Source of the DNA: Amyelois transitella
Taxonomy: Eukaryota; Arthropoda; Insecta; Lepidoptera; Pyralidae
Length of the DNA: 64,000 bases
Assembly (NCBI RefSeq): GCF_032362555.1
Contig: NC_083512.1
Span: 4,886,001-4,950,000 of the forward strand
Direction: 5' to 3'
Part shown: one piece after another, positions 14,276-26,874 of the stretch
Layout: each line of letters starts with the position of its first letter
Numbering within the stretch: the stretch's first letter is position 1
Translations under genes and position numbers: made by a program
The notes under the pieces: generated by a model
Databases searched by the model: none
Seen by the model: the letters and a program-made list of their open reading frames with translations, nothing else
Told to the model about the DNA's origin: nothing

Positions 14276-14480
14276 GATGTCGAAAAAGGCGATTTAGGGA
14301 ATTGCTAAAAAAAATTTAGGATTGTTATTGTAAGAGCTGCAACCTGTCACTATTTGAATTACAATTCCATCATTAAACCATACAGCTGAACCTGACCTTT
14401 CAGTCTTTTCAAGACTGTAGGCTCTGTCCATCCTGCAAGAGATATAGCCGGGATTACCTATGTGTCTATATGTTTTAGAA
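14276..14480 (+). repeat. Diverged copy of the short retroposon
   Basis: The order of blocks is retained: GAAAAAGGCGATTTAGGG, then CAACCTGTCACTATTTGAAT, then TTTTCAAGACTGTAGGCTC, then GATATAGCCGGGATTA. The extreme 5' head is missing. Confidence 0.7.
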
Positions 14481-14789
14481 AGGACAAAAGACGAAACATT
14501 AATATTTTTAACTGTCTTAAGAAGTTCGTACGCATTCTAACTTATTTTTCAAGAGCATAATACATGAGGCGCTATTTCTATGCAATTATTATTATGTGCA
14601 AACCGACAGGTATCCCTCTTTTCCTGCGAATCTAATAAGAGATAACGAACACACGGGAAGAAATTTCATTATCTTAGCCCGCCACTCTGTGCGAAATAGA
14701 AGACAGTTGGACTTGACAAATGGCAAGAGACTGTTCTTCGATTGTTGCGACTTTGTTTTGTTGCAGTATGTGTGTTTAGTAACTCACTC

Positions 14790-15118
14790 AGCGAGCCATA
14801 GAGAGAGCTGTGCTCGGTGGAGGAGATCCTTTGACTAACGAAAGTAACCGACATAGCAGCTCGGGTCAGCAAACTGAAATGGCAATGGGCCGGCCATATT
14901 TCACGAAGAGGAGATAGCCGATGTGGTCAAAAAGTTCTCGAGTGGATACCACGTACCGAAAAGCCCAGCGAAGGACGCCCCCCGCGAGATGGACTGATGA
15001 TCTGGTGAAGTCGGCGGGAAAACGTTGGATGCAGGTCGCCTACAAAAGAACGTGATGGAAGTCATTGGGGGAGATCTAGTTTCAGCAGTGGACGTCCAAT
15101 ATGATGAAAATAATTAAA
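14790..15118 (+). mobile_element. 3' fragment of a second LINE type, broken
   Basis: One frame from about 14,856 reads AARVSKLKWQWAGHISRRGD followed by a WIPRTEKPSEGRP segment. This is characteristic of the C-terminus of another insect endonuclease-reverse transcriptase family, distinct from the copy at 11,991. After CGCCCCCCGCGAG the expected RWTDDLVKSAGKRWMQVA continues only in another frame, which indicates a single-base loss in the C run. The region just upstream (14,790-14,850) is also recognisable but shifted. It is a dead, 5'-truncated copy. Confidence 0.75.
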
Positions 15119-15382
15119 GAGCAAAATTACTAATTTTCTTACCGTAAAACATATTTTACAAAGTCACCGTTGCAAAGTGTAAGTATGTATTGACATTTTT
15201 GTTTCTAATTCATACTTACTTCAAAACTGAATTTTTCGAGAAACTAAGTTTTTTCTTCAACATAATATTATTACAACGTAGTCAAGTTACACATTGGTAC
15301 GAAAGAATCGATCTCATAAAAATAACAAAGAGATGAAAATATACCTATCAATCAATTATTTCTGTTTGCTGAGAATAAAAAC

Positions 15383-15603
15383 ACATACAAACATACATAT
15401 AATCACGTATATATCCCTTGCAGAGTAGACAGAGCCAACAGTTTCGAAAAGCCAATAGGCTACGCTGACAGGTTGCTGGCCCATCGCCTAAAAGAGGAAT
15501 CCCAAGTTTATAAGCCTATTCTTAGTCGCCTTTTACGATATCCATGGGAAGGAGAAGAGTAGTCCTATTCTTATTCCTATTGGTGCGAAAAACCACACGG
15601 CAC
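15383..15603 (-). repeat. Short retroposon copy, near full length
   Basis: On the minus strand it has the GTGCCGTGTGG head at 15,603 and the ATGT-type tail at 15,383-15,405. Part of the middle (the TTTGAATCTCAATT block) is deleted relative to the copy at 16,320-16,580. Confidence 0.85.
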
Positions 15604-16319
15604 AATAAAAACACAAGTAGTTTTTCTCTTGTAAATGCATTCCAACATAACTACAAAATGATTTTTATAGTATCAGCTTTAATTAACATAAATGCCTTAT
15701 AAAAAATTACGCGTTTACATTAAAATACATCTATAAATAAAATTATTAACTTTAGTTTACCCACCCTTTTTTTAATTATGAGTTCTAATTCAGTTTTCCG
15801 TAATAACATTTTAAATTATTCCATTCGATAACGCCTTGTTCAATAAATTGTATCGTCACATTCGTCACAGTGAAACTAAAATATAGATTAACAATGTCTA
15901 CTGTTCTTTTCAACATAACGCTATCCGCCGTGACCACATCTTCAATATCCGTCCGCAATGTTCAATAGAAAGTCGGGAGCGGACAGCAATCACAATATTG
16001 GTTTTACACTACATTTCACAATAAGATTAAAATTGTACAGCGGGGCTGCAACTTTATGGCCGTAACCCGACCCACCGTTCTGCGTTTTATTATATTACCG
16101 GACGCAAAAATTACTGTATTATATTCGTCGGTATTCTATTGGTATCGATAGTGTCTACTTTTTGTGGAATAATGCTTTTGTTTATTTGATGTAACTACCC
16201 TGCTGGTGATTGTCTTTTATTAGTAACAATTTTAAAAGCCGTCAGTAAGTTTGACAGCTTATAGAGCCATTAAATATGACAAAAATAAAAGAAAATTTAA
16301 AAGGCGACATATTAAATCT
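15604..16319. other. Gene-free stretch with a GC-richer island
   Basis: The part at about 15,905-16,090 is richer in GC than its surroundings and non-repetitive to my eye. I see no splice-bounded open frame. It could be regulatory, but nothing direct shows this. Confidence 0.4.
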
Positions 16320-16580
16320 TTATACATACATATAATTACGTCTATATCCCTTGCGGGGAGACAATGCCAACAGTCTCGAAAATACCAATAAGCCACGCTG
16401 AGCTGTTCGGCTTAATGATAGAATTGAGATTCAAATAGTGACAGGTTGCTTGCCCATCGCCTAAAAGAAGAATCCCAAGTTTAAAAGCCTATCCCTTAGT
16501 CGCCTTTTACGACATCCATGGGAACGAGATGGAGTGGTCCTATTCTGTTTTTTTATTGGTGCCGGGAACCACACGGCACA
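16320..16580 (-). repeat. Short retroposon copy, full length
   Basis: This is one of the best-preserved copies. On the minus strand it runs from the GTGCCGTGTGGTTCC head at 16,580 to the ATATGTATGTATA-type tail at 16,320. All blocks are present, including CACTATTTGAATCTCAATT. Confidence 0.9.
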
Positions 16581-16651
16581 AATTAAATTTTCTAATTATA
16601 TTTATTCCCTTAAATAACAAAACCAATGAACTACGAGTACAACATTAATGT

Positions 16652-16701
16652 CATACATAAAATCACGCCCCTGTCCCAGTAAGGTAGGCAGAGACTACCT
16701 T
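16652..16701 (-). repeat. LINE 3' tail fragment
   Basis: CATACATAAAATCACGCC followed by GGTAGGCAGAGACTACC is the reverse complement of the last 50 bases of the LINE at 12,380-12,435. It lies 70 bp from the retroposon copy at 16,320-16,580. Confidence 0.75.
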
Positions 16702-18792
16702 GATACATCTTTCCATTAATTTTATATTACAAGGGATTCATCACAAGATAGTTTCCAGACGCACTGCGATGTCTGTCAGTCAATATTAATATCCGAGGTA
16801 TCTTATGACAAGGGTAACTTAGGGCTTGACCACACTAAAGCGCTACGGTACCGCAGAATTAATAAGAGTAATAACAGCGGTACGGTGCGGTGCTGTCATG
16901 AATAAAATTAATATAAATATTACTAGAAACTTAAATAATTTTTGAACGCCGACGCCGGATCAATCTGTGTAAAGCGCTATTCCGTTGGTAGTTTTAGGAA
17001 ATCCTACCTTAGTACACTTCTTAACCACAAATGAAAACTATCTACCAAATTTCAAATCTTTAGATACACGTATAGTTTAGGCTTTGCGTTGATACGTCAA
17101 TCAAACAGATATATAGATTATATTTACCCTGACAGCCGCTTTCGTACTAGTAATAAGTATTTATATATTTGATTGTCATATGAGTATCAGTTACACAAAG
17201 AAAGATGTGACAGTTCAATAGAATCGTCATTGTCAGGCTATAGTTTCATTCTAACACAAATGCCAATAATTTTCACTCGTTATGCAAGTATTCTTCTATG
17301 CAAGTCGTCTTTTGTTACAGCATATTCCCGATTGCATACTCAGCCAATGGTTCCAACCCTCGGGGTACTCATAAAGCTATAAAAAGATTTGGGGGAGATT
17401 TTACGGTCGGCTGCCTACCATAGTCCCAACCCATTGGGTTCTAGTTATCTAAGTTTTGTTTATTCAAAAGAAGCTGGAATATAAAGGTCTGATGATAAGG
17501 GGTTACTGTACCCAACTGACTTCCGCCAGAATACGATATAATGGATGTTGATCTATTGGGGCGTCCGTATTCTACATATATTTTTCATGACCGAGCTAAA
17601 ATGAAAATAAAAAAAAAAATATTATATAATTTACAATATATTTAGAGAAGGAAGTATGTATATGACATAATAGCGAGTGACGACTCGGGAATACTAACTA
17701 CCGTTTTCTCATTAAATGTGGAGTACGATAGCGAAGAAGACTTTTTACAAGGAATATTTTAATAAGATTGACTTCAACCTAATTGTATGTAAGATAAGGT
17801 CTAAGGTGGTAAACGCAACAACAATACAGTTATAACATAATTAATTTCATATTTAATTTTATTGTAACATTTACAGTTTGTAAATCACAATAGGCAGATC
17901 TAACAGTCTACCATTGGGTTTAGCAGAGGACCTTTGTGTGGGTGATACTTAGGATATTTTTATCATTGTGCATGCATCTTTACTGCTGGCCACGGTGATG
18001 TACCTCCGTTACTCAGGAAAGTAAGACGTAATGAAGAGTTATGGTTTCGTACACGAAGCTTTATGAAAGCGTTATACCGTTGTTTAGGGTCACAACCGAG
18101 GCTCCGATATGAATATTACGATAGTAACACATAAACTTGGGATAGAATACCTGGTAGTGATTATTTCGATATACCTAAACCTATATTTCATAGTCGATAA
18201 AGGTTTGTACCCATTCGAAAACCGGTAATTACAAATTGCTTAATTTTTTGCATTGTATTCAGCGGTTTTTCTTAGGAACTCTCAGACTAGTAACCCAGTA
18301 TTAAAAACAGCCCTGAAAACATTACTTGCTTTCAGTGCTGTTTATTTATTAACCTATGAAAAAAACCCAGTGACGTTAAGTTTCCCGCCAAAAAGAACGA
18401 CTAACGAAATTTTTTTACGCTTAAGTCAGAATGACAGATCGAAGGTGTGTTCAGAAATTGAACGTTAGAGCTAGATATAAATGTCACACCTTTGTCGACA
18501 AACGGGTCAGAGGGTGGGCCAGACAATATTAATAAGGCGGGTTTATTTGCAATTCCAACCAGATAACTCGCTCGTTGTACGAGTATTCCACAGGGCTTCG
18601 TTGTTGTGAAGTCAATAACCCGAACAAAACTAATTATTTTAATTTATGTTTTCAGTTAATATAAAAGTTTGTGATTGAATCCATAATGAGTAAACAGAAC
18701 TTGCGTTGTAGTTAAAAAGACAAATACCAAAATACTTTATATGCTTAAATTCTTTAAAAAAAAATAGGAATTCAGGTGGATAAGGATCCAAA
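16702..18792. other. Gene-free AT-rich stretch
   Basis: I see no supported exon. Open frames at 17,173 and 18,253 are short and featureless. A poly-A run lies near 17,605. Confidence 0.5.
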
Positions 18793-18955
18793 AGGGAATC
18801 TTCTTGTAGGCGATTGGCTAGCAACCTGTCACTATTTGAATCTCAATTCCATTGTTATGTCATAAAGCTGACTGTGGCCTTTCTTTTTAAAAGATTTTAT
18901 TTTTTCAAAACTGCGCTGTGTCTATCCTGCTCTGTATAGACGTGACTAGATTTAT
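18793..18955 (+). repeat. Diverged, 5'-truncated short retroposon
   Basis: It contains TTCTTGTAGGCGATTGGCTAG, CACTATTTGAATCTCAATT, the TTTTCAAAACTG block and GTATAGACGTGACTAG. The 5' head and the terminal ATGT repeats are missing. Confidence 0.75.
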
Positions 18956-20440
18956 CCCAAAATGGACCGCTGAACCTGGCGTTCTGGTTCAGAATCATCA
19001 CAAATGATTTCTCGTTTAAGGCTTAAACCATTTGTAAATCGATTTATTCGTTTTGCTCCTAGAAAATTAAATAAATAATAGGCATAAATAATACTCTCTC
19101 TCGCTTTTCGTTTTTTTTTGGGCATTATACTAATATTATGCTAATGTAATATCCGTATATTTATACGCAAACACCCTCAAGAAAAATCGCTGTAGGCTGT
19201 TATATGGGCAAAATCACCCCGTGGGGCCACTCTGTCACAGTCAGGGGTAAATTGCTAAGCCGACATATAAGTCCAAACAAAAAATTGGTTTAACTTATGC
19301 GTGATTCCTTCTATAAACAACAGAGATGCCTGTCTTTGACGAAGTTAAACAATTTGCCCAAATGCGTCGAATGACAAAACGAAGTTTATGGAAATTCAAT
19401 CCCAAAGGAACGATGATTTGGAAGTTTGTCGGAGTTTCAATAACTTTTGAGAGCTGAAGTTGTTAACTCGGACCCATACTTACATTAATCAAAGCACTTG
19501 TGAAGAAAACTTTGACAGCGTCATGGCGCTTGTACTCGTTAGTAGCGAGGGCGATGATTCGGGGTAGACCGCCATAAGAAAAATCTTCTGCCAGGTTATG
19601 TGGTTACAGCCTGGGAAACCGCGACTCCGACAATGTTGACTCGAAGATTGTATGTATTCTTTAAGCGGTAGAAACTTTGTTTGCGACCATTTTGCCCTTT
19701 TGCTTTTGTTCAGTAGAGTGTCTCCACCTCAAAGTCCTTACCGCTTAAATCGTAGTCTTCGGACTTTATGAAAAACTAACTTTTCACCCATGATCTTTAG
19801 ATATTTCTTTCTACGGTTCCCGTATATAGTCGTTTATGGCGAGATAATTAATTTCCTACGTCCTGCTTAATCAAGAAGCTCTTTTTGTGTGTGCAAAAAT
19901 TAAGATGATTAGTAAATGAAGTGTAGAGAGGTTAAAATTCAACTAACAAATATATAAACTTGCTTTCTCATTACTAGTAATAACTATGAATTTAAAAATT
20001 AATTAAAATTATGTTAATTTTACCTAAGTAACTGCAAAAGGAGCAAATGTGAAGTAAGAGTTAAGAAGATACTTAATTAAAATTATGAAATAAATAAACG
20101 AAAGTGTTATTAAAATGAAAAATGCTTACTCTACTTTCTGGAACTGCTCCCTTCCAACGGGACGTTTAATTTCGCAAAGTTTTCTTTTACGACCCTGCAG
20201 AGCGTTGTTTTGGACACTTGAATTATACCAGTAGACTCTTGACTTTATATTTTATAGCTACGATACATTTTCTTAGTAATTTTTTCTTCTAATAAGCATA
20301 TTTTTTATGTAAAAACATAAAAGTATTTTTATGTATCATCTGAAACTTACACATCGTCTGTGTTAAATAAAATATCAGTGGACTATATATGTAAGTAAGT
20401 GGTTTCAGATATGTTGGAAAAAACGTTTGTAATTTTGTCG
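18956..20440. other. Gene-free stretch, partly GC-richer
   Basis: The segment at about 19,190-19,790 is less AT-rich than its surroundings but has stops in all frames at short intervals. I cannot assign it. Confidence 0.4.
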
Positions 20441-20600
20441 TAGCCTGCCGTAGCGTGTGCTACGCCAGCTGCTACGACGATGCGTAGAGGTGCTACGAAA
20501 TTTTCTCCAGTGAATCGTACGCCTCAAAAGTGTAGAAGAGTCGACAAACGGGCGCAGTGGTTATAAGATAGTGGCCTGAATTCGAAACCCAGCACTGATC
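20441..20600 (+). repeat. SINE-like element with tRNA-like head and TAGC/GCTA-rich cluster
   Basis: At 20,548-20,597, GGGCGCAGTGGTTATAAGAT and, about 20 bases later, GAATTCGAAACCC resemble the A-box and B-box layout of a tRNA-derived SINE head. Immediately upstream (20,443-20,500) the hexamer GCTACG and its reverse complement CGTAGC recur about seven times within 60 bp. It is not a functional tRNA: the stems do not pair. Confidence 0.45.
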
Positions 20601-21394
20601 AAATATAAAAACACTTTATTTCTTTAGTATTTGTATATTTTGTCTCAACTTTGAGTGGGTTATACAAGGTAATAAATTTTATTAATGCCATTATGTAAGC
20701 ACTATTTTTTGGATTTATTCCAAACTTTGATAGCCCTTGCTTACTCAAGGCTGACACATTATGGATAACTTGAATAAATATTTAAACATGAAATTTGTGA
20801 AGGAACAGAACTCTTACAATTTAAGTGAATATTTAACAATTGCCTTTCTTCGTCACTGTAACATAAAATAAAAATAATACAAAAGTGACAGTCGAGTAAT
20901 TACTCGGAACGTCTCTTGTTTGCCTGACTTCCGTAACTCTATCGCATTTTACGACAGCCCTAGAAAAAAATTAAGTACTTAGTCTTATTTTCAGGTACCA
21001 GGAACTAGCTTTTTTTAATTATTCAAAGACATTTAAGTAAATATTATCTTTTGTTATATACCGAGAATCGAAATTAACAATTTCATATATAACAAACATA
21101 AATAAATAATCATGCCTCTTTGCCGAAGGGGCAAGTAACGAAAACATTGTCGAAAATAATAAGAATGCAAACAAATGATTATAAAAACCACAAAAGCGCT
21201 CTTTTTGCAAATGTTAGATAGCAACTACATTTTTTCACCGGCCAAACTCACTAAACTCGCACTAGCTCGTTTACCTACTTAAATTTTTCGGCTTAAGTCA
21301 GACTATTATTGCCCTTTTATCATTCGCATGGGGATTCCCCGAAGAAGTAACCTATGAGTAGCCAGGAGCAATACCTCGGATAATAAACTAAATT

Positions 21395-21640
21395 CCTACA
21401 ATATCCAAAAGTTTGGCCGTGAAACGTAACAGACAGACAGAGCGACAACCTTCGCATTTATTACAACTAGCGATCTTCTCAAATAAAACTCTTTTGAATC
21501 ACTCTATCTATTAAAAAAAACTGAATCAAATCCGTTGTGTAGTTTTCAAGAACTAAGCATACCTACATACTGAAATAGGGACAGACGCGGAAAACTACTT
21601 TACTTTGCACTATGTAGTGATTAAAATAATGCGGATTAGG
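21395..21640 (+). repeat. Degraded retroposon tail of a third family
   Basis: It contains GTTGTGTAGTTTTCAAGAAC, then ACAGACGCGGAAAACTACTT, then CACTATGTAGTGATT. In my memory of insect genomes this arrangement is a very common LINE-tail pattern in Lepidoptera. Assignment is from recognition, not alignment. Confidence 0.5.
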
Positions 21641-24082
21641 TAGTATGAATTTATAAATATTAATCTAATACTTTATTATTGTGATTGCTGGCAATGCCTT
21701 GGGCCAATTTTGTGACATGGCCTCCATTTCCTCAGATTCTTGCTCGCAGCACTATCGTGTGTTCCCAAGGCCATCTCGACGTTTGGTTTATAATTTTCTA
21801 GCTTTACTTCAGCTACTGAAATTATATGCTATTATAAATACGAGTTATACTAAAGTTGGTTTTGGTAAATACTACTTCTGGCGGACACGTGTTAATATTT
21901 CATTTTCGAGTTTTGTTATTTAAATTGATATTAGATTATTTAATTTAAGTAAAACTTGTTTAGTTTACTTTATGGCTCAGAATTCATTACCAGGGAAAAA
22001 AATATGCTTTTATAACTTATCGTTAAAAATATAGTATCTGTAGGTACAATAGGCGGCTATATTATGCTTCAATTGGGTTCAACTTATCATGTTGGTTTCC
22101 TTTAGAATTCCAATCCCATTCAATACCACACTAGACCACGTAAAAAGCCACAGGGTCCAGCGGCTTCAAATCATAACTGCGTACCAAATTTGACTATGAT
22201 AACTTGGCTTTTAACATTTTATAGATGGCTACTCATAAATCACTCAAATTTCCTATTATGCGTTTCTAACAAACCAAATACGATTAGTCTCAACTTACGA
22301 TGTAAGCATAAAGTGTGTTGGTATAACACAAATAAACAGAATGTTGGGGCATAAGCAATGTTCCCGGGGCTTTAAGGGATGACGCGCCGGATGAAACTGG
22401 ATGGAACCGGATACCCGTTGAGTTATACCTCGGGAATCCCCAGGCGTAAGAGCCGATCTTCTGGCCATGTTGTAAATTATTTATATGTTTTGGCGCCGAT
22501 GTAATATACGTTGTGATTTGATATTATAACGTTTGAAAAGGGACGCGAATTGCATGTGAGAGTTTTATTTTTTAGATATAAGTAATATTGGAAATAAGTG
22601 TATTATAAACAATTTATCGAAAATTTATTTACCACAGAAGCAGCAACGGCTAACCCTAGTAATAAGCACTGCATTATTTTGAAGAGAAAGTAAATATTTA
22701 TCATTATTTACTTATCCAAACTTAAGTGAATTCCTTCTACAAATTGTTATAAATTTTAGATTCTAAAATTATTATGTAAACATAATGTACTCTTACACTT
22801 CTCTGCTATATACCTACGTGATGAGGCTGTTTTTCTGCCGAACATATATTGATTTTCAAAATGGTAGACATAGGTTTAATTAAACTTGTACGTATACACA
22901 CATTAACTGAATGGTAAAGGGTTCATCTTTATGATATTCTGAGCGAATATTGGACCCGAAAATTACGCAGTATGATTAAAAATACAACAACGTTAACCCA
23001 ATGCGAACTTAATAGGTTTCCTTATGAAAGAAATATATATATATGATTGAAAATATTCTTAGAGCATGTTTTAGCAAGTTCAAGCAAAATTACTGAACAA
23101 CTTTAATTTTTAAGTAAAACATAACGAAATAGAAAAGACGTAATCCACAACCTTTCATACGTTGGATGTGTTTCAGTATGAAGAAAAATATTCTTACGTA
23201 TGTGTCTTATATCACTTAAAGGCCTTGATACATACAAGCACTTACACATTTTTATGAAAAAAAAATTATCACATTCTTTTATTCTTTCCGTTAATTTTAA
23301 TTTACCTAATATTTTACAATTCACCTTCTTCGTTACACCTAGTTTAGATATCAACATTAAATAAAATTACTTTTCTAGGGTAATTGCTCTGTTACATGAC
23401 CTCACCAGATATACAAATATATAACGAGTACATCTACTTGTTTTAATATTCACAATGAGACTTCGTAATTTAGGAAAGCAAGGCTAAGGGCGGAGCTGTC
23501 TCCGTATGGTACGTTTGTGTTTAACATGAATATCTAATGACAAAGTAATAAATAAGCGATATACTAAGATATAACGCAATGTAATGCTCTTAGTATTTTT
23601 ATTTATAAATGAAAGAAAAATGTGATCAATGCATTTGTTATCGAATAGACGAAACCGCTTAACGGGTTTCCCTGAACTTTGGCACGTGAACACAATAAAC
23701 ACTTTTATAAGTACTTAATGTATGCGCTTTTTATTGTTATTGTTATCATATATAGAACCAAATTTCTTTTTTCACTTTTCCATTTAACTTTAGAGTACAA
23801 GGAGATCAAAGGTAAAAAAGTATGTAGGTAACATAGATGCAGTTCTTTCAGACAAGCGTCAAGTACATTCAATAAAGGTATATTTACGATTGTTTCAGAG
23901 AGCAGCCGCGTCATGGTGATCCGGCGGAGACGTGAGTCGTGGGCGTGTTGATCTCCACATGCCGACAACACTCTGCAGTCAGCAGAAAGGTGGGATTGTC
24001 TTTAGTATACTGGCTACATACGGGACTAATTTTTTTTTTATTAAATAATTAATTTATACTTTATTGTCCAAAATACAATCTT
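21641..24082. other. Gene-free stretch
   Basis: It contains a GC-richer block at 22,360-22,460 (CCGGATGAAACTGG repeated loosely as GGATGGAACCGGAT) and the island at 23,899-23,990 listed separately. No supported coding exon was found. Confidence 0.45.
23899..23931 (+). other. Candidate small non-coding exon in a GC-rich island
   Basis: A good acceptor (TTGTTTCAG, ending at 23,898) and a good donor (GTGAGT at 23,932) bracket 33 GC-rich bases in AT-rich surroundings. An ATG inside would open only a 13-codon frame that stops at TGA. It lies 2.9 kb upstream of the first coding exon of the chloride channel and could be one of its 5' UTR exons. Nothing else supports this. Confidence 0.2.
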
Positions 24083-24338
24083 TATACATACATACATATG
24101 ATCACGTTTATATCCGTAGCGGGGTAGACAGAGCCACCAGTCTTGAAATGACTGATAGGTCATGCTCAGCTGTTTGGCTTAGTGATAGAATTGAGATTCA
24201 AATAGTGAGAAGTTGCTAGCCCATCGCCTAAAAGAGGAATCCCAAGTTTATATCCCTTAGTCGCCTTTTACGACATCCGTGGGGAAGAGATGGAGTGGTC
24301 CTATTCTTTTTTGTAATGGTGCCGGGAACCACACGGCA
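24083..24338 (-). repeat. Short retroposon copy, full length
   Basis: On the minus strand the head TGCCGTGTGGTTCC lies at 24,338 and the CATACATATGATCACGTTTA-type tail at 24,083. It is nearly colinear with the copy at 16,320-16,580, with a small deletion near the AAACTTGGGATT block. Confidence 0.9.
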
Positions 24339-26864
24339 AAATTCAATCAATCAAATCAACTATCTTTATAGGCGGACCTAATACTAATAGCATTGTCTCA
24401 CAGTCTAACAATGGGTCTACTTGATTTGAACAAGTGATACTACAGAAATACTATTTACAGCCAAAAAGGTTGCATATATACATACGTATTTTACGAGATT
24501 TTTACATTCACCGCCACAGGTGTTTAAAAAGTAAATAGGAAAATACAGGTATATCTACTGGTTCCGTTACCGGGAACTTTATGGTACTAAAGACTACTAA
24601 CGAGTGCACTCGATCCACCTGCAAACATAACGTATACTTTTTACGAGAAAAGTACAGAGGAAATGTATTGATACCAATTTGTAGAACCGACAGAACAATC
24701 GAGAAAGTTGATAAAAAGTTTAATCCGGCGGGTGTCGCCCCGCGAGATCCGATATAAATTGACTACATTCGTTTTCAACTTTTATTCGCTTCTCGACTTA
24801 CGTCGTGTATCTTTTTTAGGATGTATTTTAATTAGTTACGAGAAATATTTTAATAAGTATTTATAACTTAATATTTTTATAAGTTATTATCAAAATTTAC
24901 TACCTGGTACTCAGAAATGAACATTCAAGCGCGGACGCAATATGGGACAGGGTCAAAAATTAGAACATTTACGAGTGGATTTGCCTGAGTGTCTGATGGA
25001 GTACTCGTATACCGTACCTAACATAACTACCTCTTTTGTGTGTGTGTTTTTTTTTTGTGTTCTAGTCTTCAATTAAAAAATGAAAGGTTTATATATAACA
25101 TAATAAAGTGTTGTTTGGAATCATATCAGATTTTTATTTTGAAAATTTTGGATATATGTATTTTGTTCTCTATAATAAACTTGTTTTCTAAGTTTCAAGA
25201 AATCAGCTAAAAGGCCCCAAGTTAACCTCTCTGAGCGCTTACAAATTCGAGGGCAAAGTGGAGCGCATTTTATCCCAGGACAAATTAAGTGCTATTCGTT
25301 AAATCTGGGCGCGATCTGTCACGGGATTAAGTAGGAAGTGAGGTAGAATGTGCTGTGGTAAATAGCGGACATTTTTTTAAATCAGGCCAGACTAAGTCGT
25401 CTGAATTTTTGTATTGAACTACTCGGTGAATTGTTTTAGGCGATTATTTTATAGACTTTATTTTTTTGTTTTAATTTTTTTTTTTTTATTTAGTTTTATA
25501 GTAAGCTTTTATTTAAAGTTTAACAATAGTTGAAATATTTAATTTTTTAAAGAAAATAATTTACATGTTAAACCGACTTGTCAGAAATTTCACTTTCGTG
25601 TTTTTTTGCATTCCGATTATGACAATCAATTTATAAAATCAGACCACGAGTACCTTTTACAATTAAAAAACCTAGCTGAAGGTGATTGAATAATTGATAA
25701 AATTACATACACGTATTTGTCAAGTTAATCATGAATGGTTTAACATGCAAACTGTTCGTGTTCCGAGCTTCATTGACGTCATAACATAACTTTTGAAAGT
25801 AGGTCACGTATTCAATTCCGCTAGCACTGAAAAAAAAACCGTAATATCACGTTGAAAGTCGGCCTTGTGGCACGCTAGTCAGCCTTTCTCAAAGTGGGCG
25901 ATAACGCCCCCTTGTAGCGAAGGCTAAACGCAATATGAGCCTTATAAGGCTAATGAATATGAAGGCAGAATGTGTGATTTTTTTGTCTGACAAGAAGGAA
26001 TTTTCGCATATCATCATATTGAATATTGGTGAAAAAGGTTTGGCTTGAACTATAAATCGAATGAAAAAGTACATGGAAGGTAAAAGTTTCATGCAGAACT
26101 ACCTATAATATAATCACTAAAAGAATAAATTATAAATTTGCTTAATATTTTCACAGAAAAGTGTCACTTTCTGACACGTCTTGGCAAACTTCGAAAAGCT
26201 TCAAAATACGCTAGATTGATGAGATTATTAGTTGTGAGACATCATGAAATATTTATTTATAGGTAGTTTGACGTAATATATTTCGTTTATATAAATGCAA
26301 ATACGACATTACTCATAAATCATTAATTATCGTAATTCATTTAAAAGTGTTTCAAACCGCTGAGTAAGCTAGTTAAATCTGGGAAAGCTCTCTGGGAAAA
26401 TCCCCAAGAGCACATTCGGATAATATGCATTTCTACATGAAATTTAAATTCAGAAATATTTGAAGTGATATACCTCTGAGCTAATCCGAGGTTGAGTGGC
26501 GCGGAAATATAATTTAATTTATCATGTAAGTAGTTTTTTGATGGCATAAACATGTCTACCAATTAAAATTTAGATGTGTTACTCAGAACTACATAAAGAG
26601 TCGGTTAGAAATTAAGTATATGACTTATCTGACAGTCACTAGATATAGCACCAGTTACTTAACGTTACTAAACTCGCCAACTCGTATAACAAATGCCAAT
26701 TAAGGTCAATCTTCTTGGTGGGGAAACATCTTAACAACTAAGTAATAAATTTATGTTTGTGGTCATGTCACTAGAAAATCTCTTAAAAAAAATCTGGAAT
26801 TATATCCAGCCAATTTTATATCAACCTGCATGCTGGCATTACTAATAGTTCTTTTTTATTTCAG
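24339..26864. other. Gene-free stretch upstream of the channel gene
   Basis: A TATAAA at 24,753-24,758 within a GC-richer patch (24,725-24,800) is a possible promoter element. The first coding exon of pHCl begins after an acceptor, so at least one non-coding exon lies upstream, but I cannot place it. Poly-T and GTGT runs occur near 25,030-25,060 and 25,460-25,490. Confidence 0.4.
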
Positions 26865-26874
26865 ATGTCCTAAT

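Noticed and set aside
20548-20597. Possible tRNA gene
   Set aside because: A-box and B-box-like sequences are present but the acceptor, anticodon and T stems do not pair, so it reads as a SINE head.
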